Counted from the first letter of the stretch, positions 31,580-40,768 are shown. The stretch: DNA of 45,037 nt from Prevotella sp. (GCA_017548275.1 JAFZAH010000019.1:1-45037); one strand, 5' to 3'. Notes: generated by a model not told the origin, from the sequence alone. Program-made: numbers and translations.

Positions 31580-34500
31580 ATGACTAACGACATCCTTAAG
31601 GCGTTTAAGCGTATCATTCCTTCCGACCGCCTTTATACCGATGAGTTGCGTACCTTGGGGTGGGGAACTGACGCCAGTTTTTACCGCCAGATACCACAAT
31701 TGGTTATCCGCAGCGACAGCGAAGAAGAAATTTCCAAAATCGTGCAATTGTGTAAAGAGCACCACTTGCCTTACACCTTCCGGGCTGCCGGCACATCATT
31801 GTCAGGGCAGAGTTGCACAGACAGTGTACTCATCGTTGCTGGTAAACATTGGGAGAAATACGAATTGATAGAAGACAAGGAAGGTGACGATTTGACCATC
31901 CGTCTTCAACCGGGTATTATCGGTTCCCGTGTCAATGACATCTTGAAACCATACGGCCGGGTATTTCCGCCTGATCCAGCCTCCATCGGGTCCGCTATGG
32001 TCGGCGGCATTGTCTGCAACAATGCTTCCGGCATGAATTGTGGCGTGCATGCCAATAGCGACCGTATGTTGATTTCTGCACGTTTGATTCTTACCGACGG
32101 CACCGTTCTTGATACAGGTGACGAAGCCAGCAGAGAAGCCTTCCGTAAGAGCCATCCCGAATTTTTGAAAAAGATAGAAGACTTGCGCGACAAGGTGCGT
32201 GCAGATGAAGAATTATCGACACGCATCCGCAACAAGTACCTTATTAAAAATGTAACCGGTCTGAATCTGCGGCCGCTGGTTGCCTACGACGACCCGTTTG
32301 ACATTATCGCTCACAGCATTGTCGGTTCGGAAGGCACCCTTGCCTTCCTCTCCGAGGTGACTATGCGAACGTTGCGCGATTACAAGTATAAGGCCTCTGC
32401 CATGGTTTATTTCCTCTCGATGAAAGAGAGTTGCGAGGCTGTGGTTGCCATGAAGAAGTTGAAGGCTGGCTCCGACGATTTGCAGATGAGCGCCGAGAAC
32501 CTCATGGTGAAGAGTGCCGAAATGTTGGACTACATGTCGTTGAATTCTGTTGACGACCCTGTGTTCTTGCAGTATAAGAAAGACGTGGATGACGGGAAGA
32601 TTGAAGGTGTGTCTCCGGGCGATTATCATAACCTCACCGCCATCCTTACTGAGACCAAAGGTATCACTCATGAGCAATTGCTTGAGAAGATTGACAAGAT
32701 TAAGGAATGCCTCAGTCAATTCCGCCTGTATATACCCGCCGAGTTTACCGAAGACCCGGCCGTTTACGGCAAGTATTGGGCCATTCGTTCCGGTATATTC
32801 CCCTCTGTGGGCGGTACACGTCCTGTTGGCACATCATGCTTGATTGAAGACGTTGCCTTCCCCATTGAGTCTCTTCCCGAAGCCACAGTGAAACTTCAAC
32901 AACTCATCGCAGACCATGGTTACAGCGACGCTTGCATCTATGGTCATGCATTTGAGGGCAACTACCATTTTATCCTGAATCAGAGTTTTAAGAGCGAGAG
33001 TGAGGTGAAACGATATGCTGACATGATGCGTGCTGTGGCAAAGTTAGTCGTGGAGGGTTACGATGGTTCACTCAAGGCGGAGCATGGAACAGGCCGTAAT
33101 ATGGCTCCTTTTGTCAAATACGAGTGGGGCGAGAAGGCTTATGCTGTCATGAAGGAGTTGAAGGAGATTTTCGACCCGGACGGATTGTTGAACCAAGGTG
33201 TCATCTTCAACGACGACCCCGACTGTTTCATCAAATGCCTGAAACCATTACCCGTGCTGGATTACGATTTTGACAGTGTCCCCGACGGTGGTCATTACTT
33301 GATGGATCCGAGTTTGTCAACCGCCAAAGAGACGATAGAACAAGTGAAGCGCGCCAACAAATGTATCGAGTGTGGTTTCTGCGAGGTCAACTGCATGTCG
33401 TGCGGCTTGACTCTCTCGAGCAGAATGCGTATTGCTGTTCAACGTGAGATACGCGAGTTGGAAGTCACTGGCTCTGATCCACAGCGTGCAGCCACATTGC
33501 GCAAGCAATACAAATACTACGGCAATCAAACCTGTGCCACCGATGGTTTGTGTTCCACCTCCTGTCCGATGAAAATCAACACAGGTGAACTGACTCACCT
33601 CATCCGTCAACTCGACATGCTCAACAGCAAGATGGGTTATAAAGCCGGTGAGTTCGCAGCCAACCACTTGGCGGGCATCAAGAAAGGTCTCCGTGTGGTT
33701 CTTGATGTGGCTCATGCGGGACATGTCACCTTAGGTCCGAAACTCATGAGCGGTGTCTGCCGCGGCATGAACAAGATGGGTCTTCCCCTGTGGACTACCG
33801 CCATGCCAAAGAAGAGGCGCCAGCCCAAGAAATCCGACCTGACCAAGATGATTATCGACGAGAGTATTCCCCATGGAGAAAAACGGCAAGCGCCCGATAC
33901 TGACCTGAAGGTAGTGTATTTCCCCAGTTGCATCAACCAGACGATGGGTCTGTCGAGGAAGTCACCTGCCGAGCGTCCTCTTGTCGACGAGGTGGTTCAA
34001 CTCATGCACAAGAGCGGATATGAAGTCATCTTCCCGGAGGGTATGGAGCGCATGTGTTGTGGTCAGATATGGGAGAGCAAGGGTATGCTCGACATTGCAG
34101 ACCGCAAGAGTGCAGAATTGGAGGCAGCCTTGTGGAAAGCATCCGAGGAAGGCCGTTATCCCGTACTCTGCGCACAGAGTCCTTGTCTTCACCGTATGCG
34201 TAAGGTGATGAAGAAGATGAAACTGTATGAACCTGCCGAATTTATCATGACCTATCTGAAGGATCGTCTGGACTTCCATCCCATCGACCGTCCTGTAGCC
34301 CTTCACCTGACGTGCTCGACACGTGAGATGGGTGTTGCCGACGACATGATTGCATTGGCCAAACTTTGCAGCACCAATGTCTATCTGCCTGAGGGCGTGG
34401 GCTGCTGTGGTTTTGCCGGTGACCGTGGTTTCACTTATCCTGAACTGAACCGTTATGGTCTGCGCAAGTTGCGTCCCCAAATCGAAGAACACCACATCGA

Positions 34501-34618
34501 AGTAGGTTATTCTAACAGTCGTACGTGTGAGATAGGTCTTGAGACGAACACGGGAATCCCGTACATGAGCATCGTTTACTTGGTGAATGAGTGTACGACA
34601 AAGAAAGACGATAAGTAG
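31580..34618 (+). CDS. FAD- and Fe-S-containing D-lactate/2-hydroxyacid dehydrogenase
   Basis: A 1012-residue fusion of three parts. The first is a GlcD/Dld-type FAD_binding_4 domain (about 35-270; VGGIVCNNASGMNCGVHANS) with its FAD-oxidase C-terminal domain (about 275-540; DGSLKAEHGTGRN). The second is a two-cluster ferredoxin-like region: CIECGFCEVNC (Cys595, 598, 601, 605) and CATDGLCSTSC. The third is a pair of CCG domains (GlpC type), with CCGQIW and GCCGFAGDRGF. Such fused enzymes oxidise D-lactate or related hydroxyacids and pass electrons to the quinone pool or other carriers. The ATG at 31580 is chosen over a TTG six bases upstream. The lactate permease is divergent and a porin gene follows by 56 nt. 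Confidence 0.9.
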   Translation: MTNDILKAFKRIIPSDRLYTDELRTLGWGTDASFYRQIPQLVIRSDSEEEISKIVQLCKEHHLPYTFRAAGTSLSGQSCTDSVLIVAGKHWEKYELIEDKEGDDLTIRLQPGIIGSRVNDILKPYGRVFPPDPASIGSAMVGGIVCNNASGMNCGVHANSDRMLISARLILTDGTVLDTGDEASREAFRKSHPEFLKKIEDLRDKVRADEELSTRIRNKYLIKNVTGLNLRPLVAYDDPFDIIAHSIVGSEGTLAFLSEVTMRTLRDYKYKASAMVYFLSMKESCEAVVAMKKLKAGSDDLQMSAENLMVKSAEMLDYMSLNSVDDPVFLQYKKDVDDGKIEGVSPGDYHNLTAILTETKGITHEQLLEKIDKIKECLSQFRLYIPAEFTEDPAVYGKYWAIRSGIFPSVGGTRPVGTSCLIEDVAFPIESLPEATVKLQQLIADHGYSDACIYGHAFEGNYHFILNQSFKSESEVKRYADMMRAVAKLVVEGYDGSLKAEHGTGRNMAPFVKYEWGEKAYAVMKELKEIFDPDGLLNQGVIFNDDPDCFIKCLKPLPVLDYDFDSVPDGGHYLMDPSLSTAKETIEQVKRANKCIECGFCEVNCMSCGLTLSSRMRIAVQREIRELEVTGSDPQRAATLRKQYKYYGNQTCATDGLCSTSCPMKINTGELTHLIRQLDMLNSKMGYKAGEFAANHLAGIKKGLRVVLDVAHAGHVTLGPKLMSGVCRGMNKMGLPLWTTAMPKKRRQPKKSDLTKMIIDESIPHGEKRQAPDTDLKVVYFPSCINQTMGLSRKSPAERPLVDEVVQLMHKSGYEVIFPEGMERMCCGQIWESKGMLDIADRKSAELEAALWKASEEGRYPVLCAQSPCLHRMRKVMKKMKLYEPAEFIMTYLKDRLDFHPIDRPVALHLTCSTREMGVADDMIALAKLCSTNVYLPEGVGCCGFAGDRGFTYPELNRYGLRKLRPQIEEHHIEVGYSNSRTCEIGLETNTGIPYMSIVYLVNECTTKKDDK

Positions 34619-34674
34619 CAACGACGAATGATTAATCTTTGAAAATATAAATCAATAACTAATATTAATCTATT

Positions 34675-35808
34675 ATGAAGAAATTAACAATTTTAGCGAT
34701 TCTCTTGGTGGGGTTTGTCCAGGCGGCTTTTTCACAAGAGAGCAAAGGTTCCGACTTGCCGCAGTGGATTAAGAACTTCAAGGTGAGCGGATACGGTATG
34801 CTTCAATATCAGTATGAAGACGCCGAGGGAGCCGACCATAATGAGTTTAACCTCCGTCTGTTGCGTTTCATCGTCGATGGAAAGATTGGCGATGTCGATT
34901 GGCGTGCACAGGTGCAGGGAACGAATGCTAAGGGTCCCGGTGAGCCTACCGTTCAGTTGGTTGACCTTTATGCGGAATGGGTGAAACATAAAGAGTTCCG
35001 CTTAAAAGTAGGTCAGTTCAAACGTGCTTTTACATTTGAGAACCCCACTCATCCTATCACTCAAGGCTGGTATTCGTATGCCATGGTGGTGAACAACCTG
35101 TCGGGTTTTGGCGACCGTGCAGGAGAGAAATCAAGTGGTGGACGTGATATCGGTATTCAGGTTCAGGGTGATGTGTTACCCAACAGCGCAGGTCGTCCCT
35201 TGCTGCACTACCAAGTAGGTGTGTACAACGGTGAGGGTATCAACCGCAAAGACAAAGACCACCGGAAGGATGTTATCGGTGGCTTGTGGGTAATGCCCGT
35301 GAAAGGGCTGCGTATCGGTGCTTTCGGTTGGACTGGTAGCCATGGTGGCATGACGGCTCTTGTCACCGACCCGATAAACGCGTCCACCACTACACAGGTT
35401 GACATTGGCAGTGTGGGGCTGAACCGTTACTGTCTTTCTGCCGAGTGGGACAAGGATGAGTACACCTTCCGCACGGAGTATATCCACAGTCAGGGATGGG
35501 GCGTCGCTCCCGGTCAGGCTGGCAAAGGCGGGACACTGATTGATTACAGCAATGGAGACAAGGCCGATGGTTGGTATGTTTTCGGCATCGTTCCCGTAAT
35601 CAAATCAAAACTCCATGCCAAAGCCCGTTATCAGACTTATCGTCAGGCCAAGGACTGGGACTCCTCGAAGACAATGTATGAGGTGGGTTTGAACTATTTC
35701 TTCAGCAAAAACATGCAGTTGAATTTCGAATATGGTCTGGTAAACAACCGTTCGTTGGCGAAACACAACCACAATTTCTTGGATTTGGAGTTCGACTTCA
35801 GGTTCTGA
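34675..35808 (+). CDS. Outer-membrane porin (porin O/P family)
   Basis: A 377-residue secreted barrel with a signal peptide (MKKLTILAILLVGFVQAAFS, then QES). The features DLPQWIKNFKVSGYGMLQYQ, the middle LKVGQFKRAFTFENPTHP, and the last strand FLDLEFDFRF fit the phosphate-selective porin O/P group (PF07396). It lies 56 nt after the dehydrogenase gene without a terminator between them and has a strong terminator of its own, so it is probably in the same transcript. A role in letting lactate or another organic acid through the outer membrane is inferred from this position. Confidence 0.85.
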   Translation: MKKLTILAILLVGFVQAAFSQESKGSDLPQWIKNFKVSGYGMLQYQYEDAEGADHNEFNLRLLRFIVDGKIGDVDWRAQVQGTNAKGPGEPTVQLVDLYAEWVKHKEFRLKVGQFKRAFTFENPTHPITQGWYSYAMVVNNLSGFGDRAGEKSSGGRDIGIQVQGDVLPNSAGRPLLHYQVGVYNGEGINRKDKDHRKDVIGGLWVMPVKGLRIGAFGWTGSHGGMTALVTDPINASTTTQVDIGSVGLNRYCLSAEWDKDEYTFRTEYIHSQGWGVAPGQAGKGGTLIDYSNGDKADGWYVFGIVPVIKSKLHAKARYQTYRQAKDWDSSKTMYEVGLNYFFSKNMQLNFEYGLVNNRSLAKHNHNFLDLEFDFRF

Positions 35809-35834
35809 GCACATGCTTGACCGTATAAACAATG

Positions 35835-35860
35835 ACGCTCCCTTCGGGGAGCGTTTTTTT
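35835..35860 (+). terminator. Terminator after the porin gene
   Basis: CGCTCCC (35836-35842), a TTCG loop and GGGAGCG (35847-35853), extended by an A-T pair, followed by seven T residues. Confidence 0.95.
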
Positions 35861-35880
35861 CGCTGTTTTATCAGACTCGA

Positions 35881-35940
35881 TATATTTGCAAAAAATAAAT
35901 GAGGAAATACATGCTTTCTCAACTTTTATTCTTAAATTTG
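35881..35940 (+). promoter_or_regulatory. Two candidate -7 elements of the small membrane protein gene
   Basis: TATATTTGC (35881-35889) is a perfect match and TAAATTTG (35933-35940) lies 27 nt before the ATG at 35967. Neither has a clear -33 partner, so which is used cannot be decided. Confidence 0.4.
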
Positions 35941-35966
35941 TGGCGACAATCATAAATCTACAATTC

Positions 35967-36296
35967 ATGACTGAAGAACAAAAAGAGGAATTGTGGTTGA
36001 AAAACAAGACCAGGCTTCTCAAAGAAAGCACAGAATATCAGGAGGCGCTCCAGCAGTTCAAAATGAAATCGGGTGCCGATTGGTTGCTCTTTGCCATTCC
36101 CGTGGTCGCTGGCATCGTCTTTATGAACACGGTTGGCATCAAGCCCGAATGGCTCCTGTGGGTATGTACCGTGGCTGTGGCGGTCATTGTCTTTGCTGTC
36201 TGTGTTTTTGTCAAATGTCTTTCCATTACCGGAAGAATGCCGACTGAAATAGAACGCGACATCAAAAAGAAATACCTTGAATCACTAAAAGAATAA
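35967..36296 (+). CDS. Small two-helix membrane protein, unknown
   Basis: A 109-residue protein with a charged, helical N-terminus (MTEEQKEELWLKNKTRLLKE) and two membrane segments (about 42-60 and 66-87). The C-terminal tail is basic and acidic mixed (TEIERDIKKKYLESLKE). I do not recognise the family. The coding frame is supported by composition and by the 5' promoter; the ATG at 35967 gives a soluble N-terminus, and the longer frame upstream runs through the porin terminator. A BspA-like gene follows after 50 nt. Confidence 0.65.
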   Translation: MTEEQKEELWLKNKTRLLKESTEYQEALQQFKMKSGADWLLFAIPVVAGIVFMNTVGIKPEWLLWVCTVAVAVIVFAVCVFVKCLSITGRMPTEIERDIKKKYLESLKE

Positions 36297-36346
36297 CAAT
36301 CCGCAATGACCCTTCTGATGGTTTGGAGCGGGTAAACGCTACTAAT

Positions 36347-37150
36347 ATGAAAAAAATCCTATCTATTACTTTTTGCCTCTTCTTCGCGATGGGAATGATG
36401 GCACAACAGAAAACGGTACAAATCGAAGCCGGCGGACTCAATGCTGCTCTCGGTTTCCAGAAGATGACGGTATCAAACCTGAAGATTATCGGTGAAATAA
36501 ACGGCTCGGACATCGTCACCATACATGAGATGGCAAGCGGCAACGGCAAGTTACAGGACTTGGACCTCTCCGAGGCTGTCATCGTCAAGGGTGGAGCGTG
36601 TTATGCCATAGGAAGAAACCAAGATTGCTATACACGGAAGAATGACATCTCGACAAGGCTTTTTGCGGGATGCGACAAGTTACAGACGATTGTCATCCCC
36701 AATCGTGCCAGACTCATATCGTATGACGCTTTTTCCAATTGTCCCAATCTTAGGGAAATCAACACCGCCTCTAACCTCAAATTCCAGTCGGTGGAAGGCA
36801 TCCTTTACACCGCTGACATGAAAACGGTCATGCGCTGCCCCGAAGGGCTGATTCTCGACGAGGTGGAGATTGTCGAAGGGGTTGAGCAAATCTATACAGG
36901 AGCGTTTCACAACATCAGGCTGTTAAACACCATCACATTGCCCGCATCCATAAAAGGCGTGAGCAACATGTCGTTCCAGGGTTGTCCCCTCACCACCATC
37001 ATCATGAAGGGTGAGCGCGCCCCCGCCATGGAGAATGCATTCGATGCGAACGTGGTCAATAGCGCCACGCTCTACATCCCTTCCGGCGCCCGTGAGGCAT
37101 ATCTAAGCGCCGATTATTGGAACAAATTCCGCAATATAGTAGAGAGATAA
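36347..37150 (+). CDS. BspA-like leucine-rich repeat protein
   Basis: A 267-residue secreted protein with a signal peptide (MKKILSITFCLFFAMGMMAQ). Repeats of the LRR_5 type are visible: LQDLDLSEAVIV, DKLQTIVIPNRARLISYDAFSNC (in parts), and LLNTITLPASIKGVSNMSFQGC, each with the pattern of Ile/Leu and a terminal FxxC. The last 40 residues (ATLYIPSGAREAYLSADYW) are the usual closing motif of these surface proteins. BspA-like proteins bind host or other bacterial surfaces in oral and gut Bacteroidales. No sorting domain is seen at the C-terminus. The adjacent gene 50 nt upstream codes for a small membrane protein. Confidence 0.82.
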   Translation: MKKILSITFCLFFAMGMMAQQKTVQIEAGGLNAALGFQKMTVSNLKIIGEINGSDIVTIHEMASGNGKLQDLDLSEAVIVKGGACYAIGRNQDCYTRKNDISTRLFAGCDKLQTIVIPNRARLISYDAFSNCPNLREINTASNLKFQSVEGILYTADMKTVMRCPEGLILDEVEIVEGVEQIYTGAFHNIRLLNTITLPASIKGVSNMSFQGCPLTTIIMKGERAPAMENAFDANVVNSATLYIPSGAREAYLSADYWNKFRNIVER

Positions 37151-37185
37151 TAATCCTAGGTTTTCCTTTTTTATCCTAAACCTCC

Positions 37186-38310
37186 TTAGAATATTAACTC
37201 TTCCATCACCATGTCACTGACGTAAAGCCCTTTGCGGGTTAAACGAATATGGTCGTCCTCGATAACCAACAAACCGAGGGCGACATTTTTTTGTGCGTTT
37301 TTCAACAGATAGTCACGATACTCTACACCCAAATCCTCTGTCAGACGGTTCATGTCAATACCGTCACAGGTGCGCAGCGCGGTCACAATCAGGTCATTGT
37401 ATTTGGTTGAGGCGTCAAGCGTTTCCCGCTCGCAGGGTATCTCGTCGCGTTGGATACTGGCGATATACTGGCGCACGTCGCTCACATTCCATTGTCGGCT
37501 CTCACCGTCGAACGAATGTGCGGCGGCACCTAATCCTAAATAGGGTGTGCCGTTCCAATAACCGCTGTTGTGGCGCGAACGGTATCCTTTGAGGGCAAAA
37601 TTACTGATTTCATAATGCTCATAACCGGCATCATATAGCATGCCGCAAAGTGTGTCGTACATCTTGCGGCTCAACTCTTCGTCAATTTCCTTCACTTGGC
37701 CGCGCTCCAGCATCGAGTAGAGTGGGGTGCCTTCCTCGTACATCAGACTGTAGGCGGAGATATGCTCGGGACTCAGTGCGATAGCCTGTCGGATGTCGGC
37801 TGTCCATTCTTCAAGTGTCTGCCCGGGAAAACCGAACATCAGGTCGATGCTGATATTTCCGATGCCTTCCTTCCGTAATGATTGCATCGCTGCGGCCACT
37901 TGCGCGGCATCGTGACGTCGGCCCAGAAAACGCAATCTGTCGTCGTCAAATGTCTGTGCGCCCATGCTTACACGGTTCACACCGCATTGGCACAAATGGC
38001 GGGCGAACTCGTCTGTCACATCATCAGGATTGCATTCTATCGTCACCTCTAAGGGTGTCCCTACCTTATTATAAATAAAAGACATAAGTCGCGACAATTG
38101 TCCTTCGCTCAGTTGTGATGGTGTCCCGCCCCCGATGTAAAGTGTGTGTACTTCTCCCCCTGCAGGGAGGTAATCCATGCGCAATGTCAGTTCATGGCAT
38201 AAGGCATCCACGTACGCTTCGCGCAACTCTGACAAGGTGGATGAATAGAATCCGCAATACACACAGCGGCTCTTGCAAAAGGGTATATGGATATAAATGG
38301 ATACGTTCAT
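37186..38310 (-). CDS. hemW: Radical SAM heme chaperone HemW-like protein
   Basis: A 374-residue radical SAM protein with the cluster motif CKSRCVYC (Cys12, Cys16, Cys19) at the N-terminus, then YIGGGTPSQL (about 58-67), and the HemW/HemN-C-type end. It was long annotated as oxygen-independent coproporphyrinogen III oxidase, but proteins with this CxxxCxxC and no extra Cys after the third are HemW, which binds and inserts heme. Its start is at 38310 and its end lies 35 nt from the convergent BspA-like gene. A weak promoter could lie at 38335-38363 on minus. The two roles cannot be told apart by sequence alone here. Confidence 0.88.
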   Translation of the reverse strand: MNVSIYIHIPFCKSRCVYCGFYSSTLSELREAYVDALCHELTLRMDYLPAGGEVHTLYIGGGTPSQLSEGQLSRLMSFIYNKVGTPLEVTIECNPDDVTDEFARHLCQCGVNRVSMGAQTFDDDRLRFLGRRHDAAQVAAAMQSLRKEGIGNISIDLMFGFPGQTLEEWTADIRQAIALSPEHISAYSLMYEEGTPLYSMLERGQVKEIDEELSRKMYDTLCGMLYDAGYEHYEISNFALKGYRSRHNSGYWNGTPYLGLGAAAHSFDGESRQWNVSDVRQYIASIQRDEIPCERETLDASTKYNDLIVTALRTCDGIDMNRLTEDLGVEYRDYLLKNAQKNVALGLLVIEDDHIRLTRKGLYVSDMVMEELIF

Positions 38311-38383
38311 CGGAGGAAATGACTTTTAACCGTGCTAAAATTACTAATAAAATAAAAATCAAAGTGGTTTTTAAGCATTTTTT

Positions 38384-38414
38384 TTTGCTGTTCATCAAAA
38401 AATGTGTACTTTTA
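38384..38414 (+). promoter_or_regulatory. Possible promoter of the EF-G2 gene
   Basis: TTTG (38384-38387) and TACTTTTA (38407-38414), spacer 19 bp. The -7 box departs from consensus at its last base, which would suit a regulated promoter. The leader would be about 65 nt and contains the 14-bp direct repeat. Confidence 0.45.
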
Positions 38415-38441
38415 TGCCCAAATTTTCAAAAAGGCCCCAAA

Positions 38442-38478
38442 TAACATCTAAATCTGACACCAATTAACATCTAAATCT
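38442..38478 (+). repeat. 14-bp direct repeat in the EF-G2 leader
   Basis: TAACATCTAAATCT occurs at 38442-38455 and 38465-38478, a 23-bp period, ending 7 bp before the ATG at 38486. It lies downstream of the proposed promoter, so it would be in the mRNA leader. Confidence 0.85.
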
Positions 38479-38485
38479 ATTGTAT

Positions 38486-40642
38486 ATGAAAGTCTATAAG
38501 ACTAATGAAATCAAAAACATCGCACTCATTGGCAGTGCGGGTAGCGGCAAGACCACTCTTGCCGAGTCTATGCTTTTCGAAGCAGGTATTATCAAGCGCC
38601 GTGGCACCATCGAGGGTAAGAACACCGTGAGCGACTATTTCCCTGTTGAGCAGGAATATGGATACTCTGTGTTCCCCACTGTCTTCCATGCTGAATGGAA
38701 CGGCAAGAAACTCAACTTCATCGACTGCCCGGGTTCTGATGACTTCGTAGGTGGAACAATCACCGCTCTCAACGTCACAGACCAGGCTCTTATCGTCGTC
38801 AACGGACAGTATGGTCCAGAGGTGGGTACAATGAACGCTTTCCGCAATACCGAAAAACTGAATAAACCCGTTATTTTCCTTATCAACCAACTCGACCGTG
38901 AGACTTGCGACTTCGACAACATCATGTCGAACATGCGCGACATCTACGGCTCGAAATGTGTCGAGGTGCAGTATCCCGTCGCTTGTGGAGTGGGATTCAA
39001 TGCTGTTATTGACGTGCTCCTGATGAAAAAACTCTCTTGGAAACCTGAGGGTGGAGCACCTGTCATTGAGGACATCCCCGCTGACCAGATGGACAAGGCT
39101 GAGGAGTTGCATGCTGCGCTGATCGAGGCTGCTGCTGCCAATGACGACGCTCTCATGGAGAAATTCTTCGAAGAGGAGAATCTTTCTGAGGATGAAGTAC
39201 GCGAAGGTATCCGCAAGGGTCTCGTCACACGTTCTATCTTCCCCGTCTTCTGCGCATGCGGTGGTAAGGACATGGGCGTACGCCGACTCATGGAGTTCCT
39301 CGGAAACGTCGTTCCGTTCGTCGATGAGATGCCGAAGGTGAAGAACGTCAATGGCGACGAGATTGCACCTGTTGCCGACGCTCCTACATCTCTCTATTTC
39401 TTCAAGACGGGTCTGGAACCCCACATCGGTGAGGTTAGTTATTTCAAAGTGATGAGCGGTTGTGTCAAACCCGGTGATGACCTCACCAATGCTGACCGTG
39501 GTTCGAAAGAGCGCATCGGCCAGATTTTCGCTTGTGCAGGTGCCACACGTATCGCTGTTGACCAACTCAATGCTGGCGATATTGGTAGCACCGTGAAACT
39601 CAAGGATGTGAAGACCGGTAACACGCTTAATGGTAAGGATGCAGAGAACCTGTTCGACTTCATCAAATATCCTAACTCGAAGTATTCACGTGCCATCAAG
39701 GCTCTCAGCGAGAGCGATACCGAGAAGATGATGGCTGCGCTTACACGTATGCACCAGGAGGATCCTACATGGGTTATCGAACTCAGTAAGGAACTCAAGC
39801 AGACCATCGTGCACGGACAGGGTGAGTTCCACCTCCGCACACTCAAATGGAGACTCGAGAACAACGATAAAATCATGGTGAAATACGAGGAGCCCAAAAT
39901 CCCGTATCGTGAGACCATCACAAAGGCTGCACGTGCCGACTATCGTCATAAGAAACAGTCGGGTGGTGCTGGACAGTTCGGTGAGGTGCACCTCATTGTT
40001 GAGCCTTACACGGAAGGCATGCCCGATCCCGAGGTTTATCGCTTCGGTGGTCAGGAGTTCAAGATGAACATCAAGACCCGTGAGGAAATTGACCTTGAAT
40101 GGGGTGGAAAACTCGTATTCCTTAACTCTGTCGTCGGTGGTGCCATTGACCTCCGTTTCATGCCTGCTATTCTGAAAGGCGTGATGGAGCGTATGGAGCA
40201 AGGTCCCCTTACCGGTAGTTATGCACGCGACGTGCGTGTCGTGGTCTATGACGGTAAGATGCACCCGGTTGACTCCAACGAACTTTCGTTCATGCTCGCT
40301 GCGCGCAATGCATTCTCCATGGCGTTCAAAGAGGCTGGACCGAAGATTCTCGAGCCTATCTACGACCTCGAGGTGCTCGTGCCCGCTGATTACATGGGTG
40401 ATGTGATGAGCGACTTGCAGGGACGCCGTGCCATCATCATGGGTATGGACAGCGAGGCTGGCTATCAGAAACTCGTTGCCAAGATTCCTCTTAAGGAGTT
40501 GGCAAGTTACAGCATCGCACTCAGTTCTCTCACTGGTGGTCGCGCTTCGTTCAACACGAAGTTCTCCAGTTACGAACTCGTGCCCAACGACATCCAGCAG
40601 ACCCTCATCAAAGAGCATGAGGCTGAAGCCGCAGAAGAATAA
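38486..40642 (+). CDS. fusA2: EF-G paralogue of the EF-G2 type, GTPase motifs altered
   Basis: A 718-residue translation-elongation-factor-like protein with all five EF-G domains. The G1 loop is GSAGSGKT (16-23), G3 is DCPGSDDF (80-87), and G4 is NQLD (134-137). Canonical EF-G has DTPGH in G3 with a His needed for GTP hydrolysis; here that position is Ser84. Domain IV is intact (RETITKAARADYRHKKQSGG). Bacteroides thetaiotaomicron has such a paralogue, EF-G2, reported to support translocation without GTP hydrolysis and to aid growth under carbon limitation. I chose the ATG at 38486; a TTG six bases upstream is not needed. A terminator closes the gene, so it is a single-gene unit. Confidence 0.88.
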   Translation: MKVYKTNEIKNIALIGSAGSGKTTLAESMLFEAGIIKRRGTIEGKNTVSDYFPVEQEYGYSVFPTVFHAEWNGKKLNFIDCPGSDDFVGGTITALNVTDQALIVVNGQYGPEVGTMNAFRNTEKLNKPVIFLINQLDRETCDFDNIMSNMRDIYGSKCVEVQYPVACGVGFNAVIDVLLMKKLSWKPEGGAPVIEDIPADQMDKAEELHAALIEAAAANDDALMEKFFEEENLSEDEVREGIRKGLVTRSIFPVFCACGGKDMGVRRLMEFLGNVVPFVDEMPKVKNVNGDEIAPVADAPTSLYFFKTGLEPHIGEVSYFKVMSGCVKPGDDLTNADRGSKERIGQIFACAGATRIAVDQLNAGDIGSTVKLKDVKTGNTLNGKDAENLFDFIKYPNSKYSRAIKALSESDTEKMMAALTRMHQEDPTWVIELSKELKQTIVHGQGEFHLRTLKWRLENNDKIMVKYEEPKIPYRETITKAARADYRHKKQSGGAGQFGEVHLIVEPYTEGMPDPEVYRFGGQEFKMNIKTREEIDLEWGGKLVFLNSVVGGAIDLRFMPAILKGVMERMEQGPLTGSYARDVRVVVYDGKMHPVDSNELSFMLAARNAFSMAFKEAGPKILEPIYDLEVLVPADYMGDVMSDLQGRRAIIMGMDSEAGYQKLVAKIPLKELASYSIALSSLTGGRASFNTKFSSYELVPNDIQQTLIKEHEAEAAEE

Positions 40643-40661
40643 ACAAAAATTTCTTTCGATA

Positions 40662-40700
40662 ACAAAAGCCCTGACCCGCTGCGGTCAGGGCTTTTGTGTT
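40662..40700 (+). terminator. Terminator after the EF-G2 gene
   Basis: A perfect 15-bp stem, ACAAAAGCCCTGACC (40662-40676) with its complement (40683-40697) and a 6-nt loop, with the T-run inside the stem's 3' arm. Confidence 0.92.
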
Positions 40701-40768
40701 TATTGTAGTTGATAATTGTTAATTAAAAACATCAAATATGTTAAATATTATAATAAACACACAAATAA

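Noticed and set aside
29781-33892. A 15-mer (GAAAAACGGCAAGCG) shared by the spacer at 29781-29795 and the dehydrogenase gene at 33878-33892
   Set aside because: One 15-bp match between two places in 45 kb is expected by chance, and flanking bases do not match.
38477-39565. Long open frame on minus antisense to the EF-G2 gene (362 codons)
   Set aside because: It mirrors the codon pattern of the real gene, has no promoter or sensible family, and its composition (many His, Asp, Glu and Cys) is typical of an antisense shadow. The same holds for the minus frames at 15232-16419 and 556-1305.
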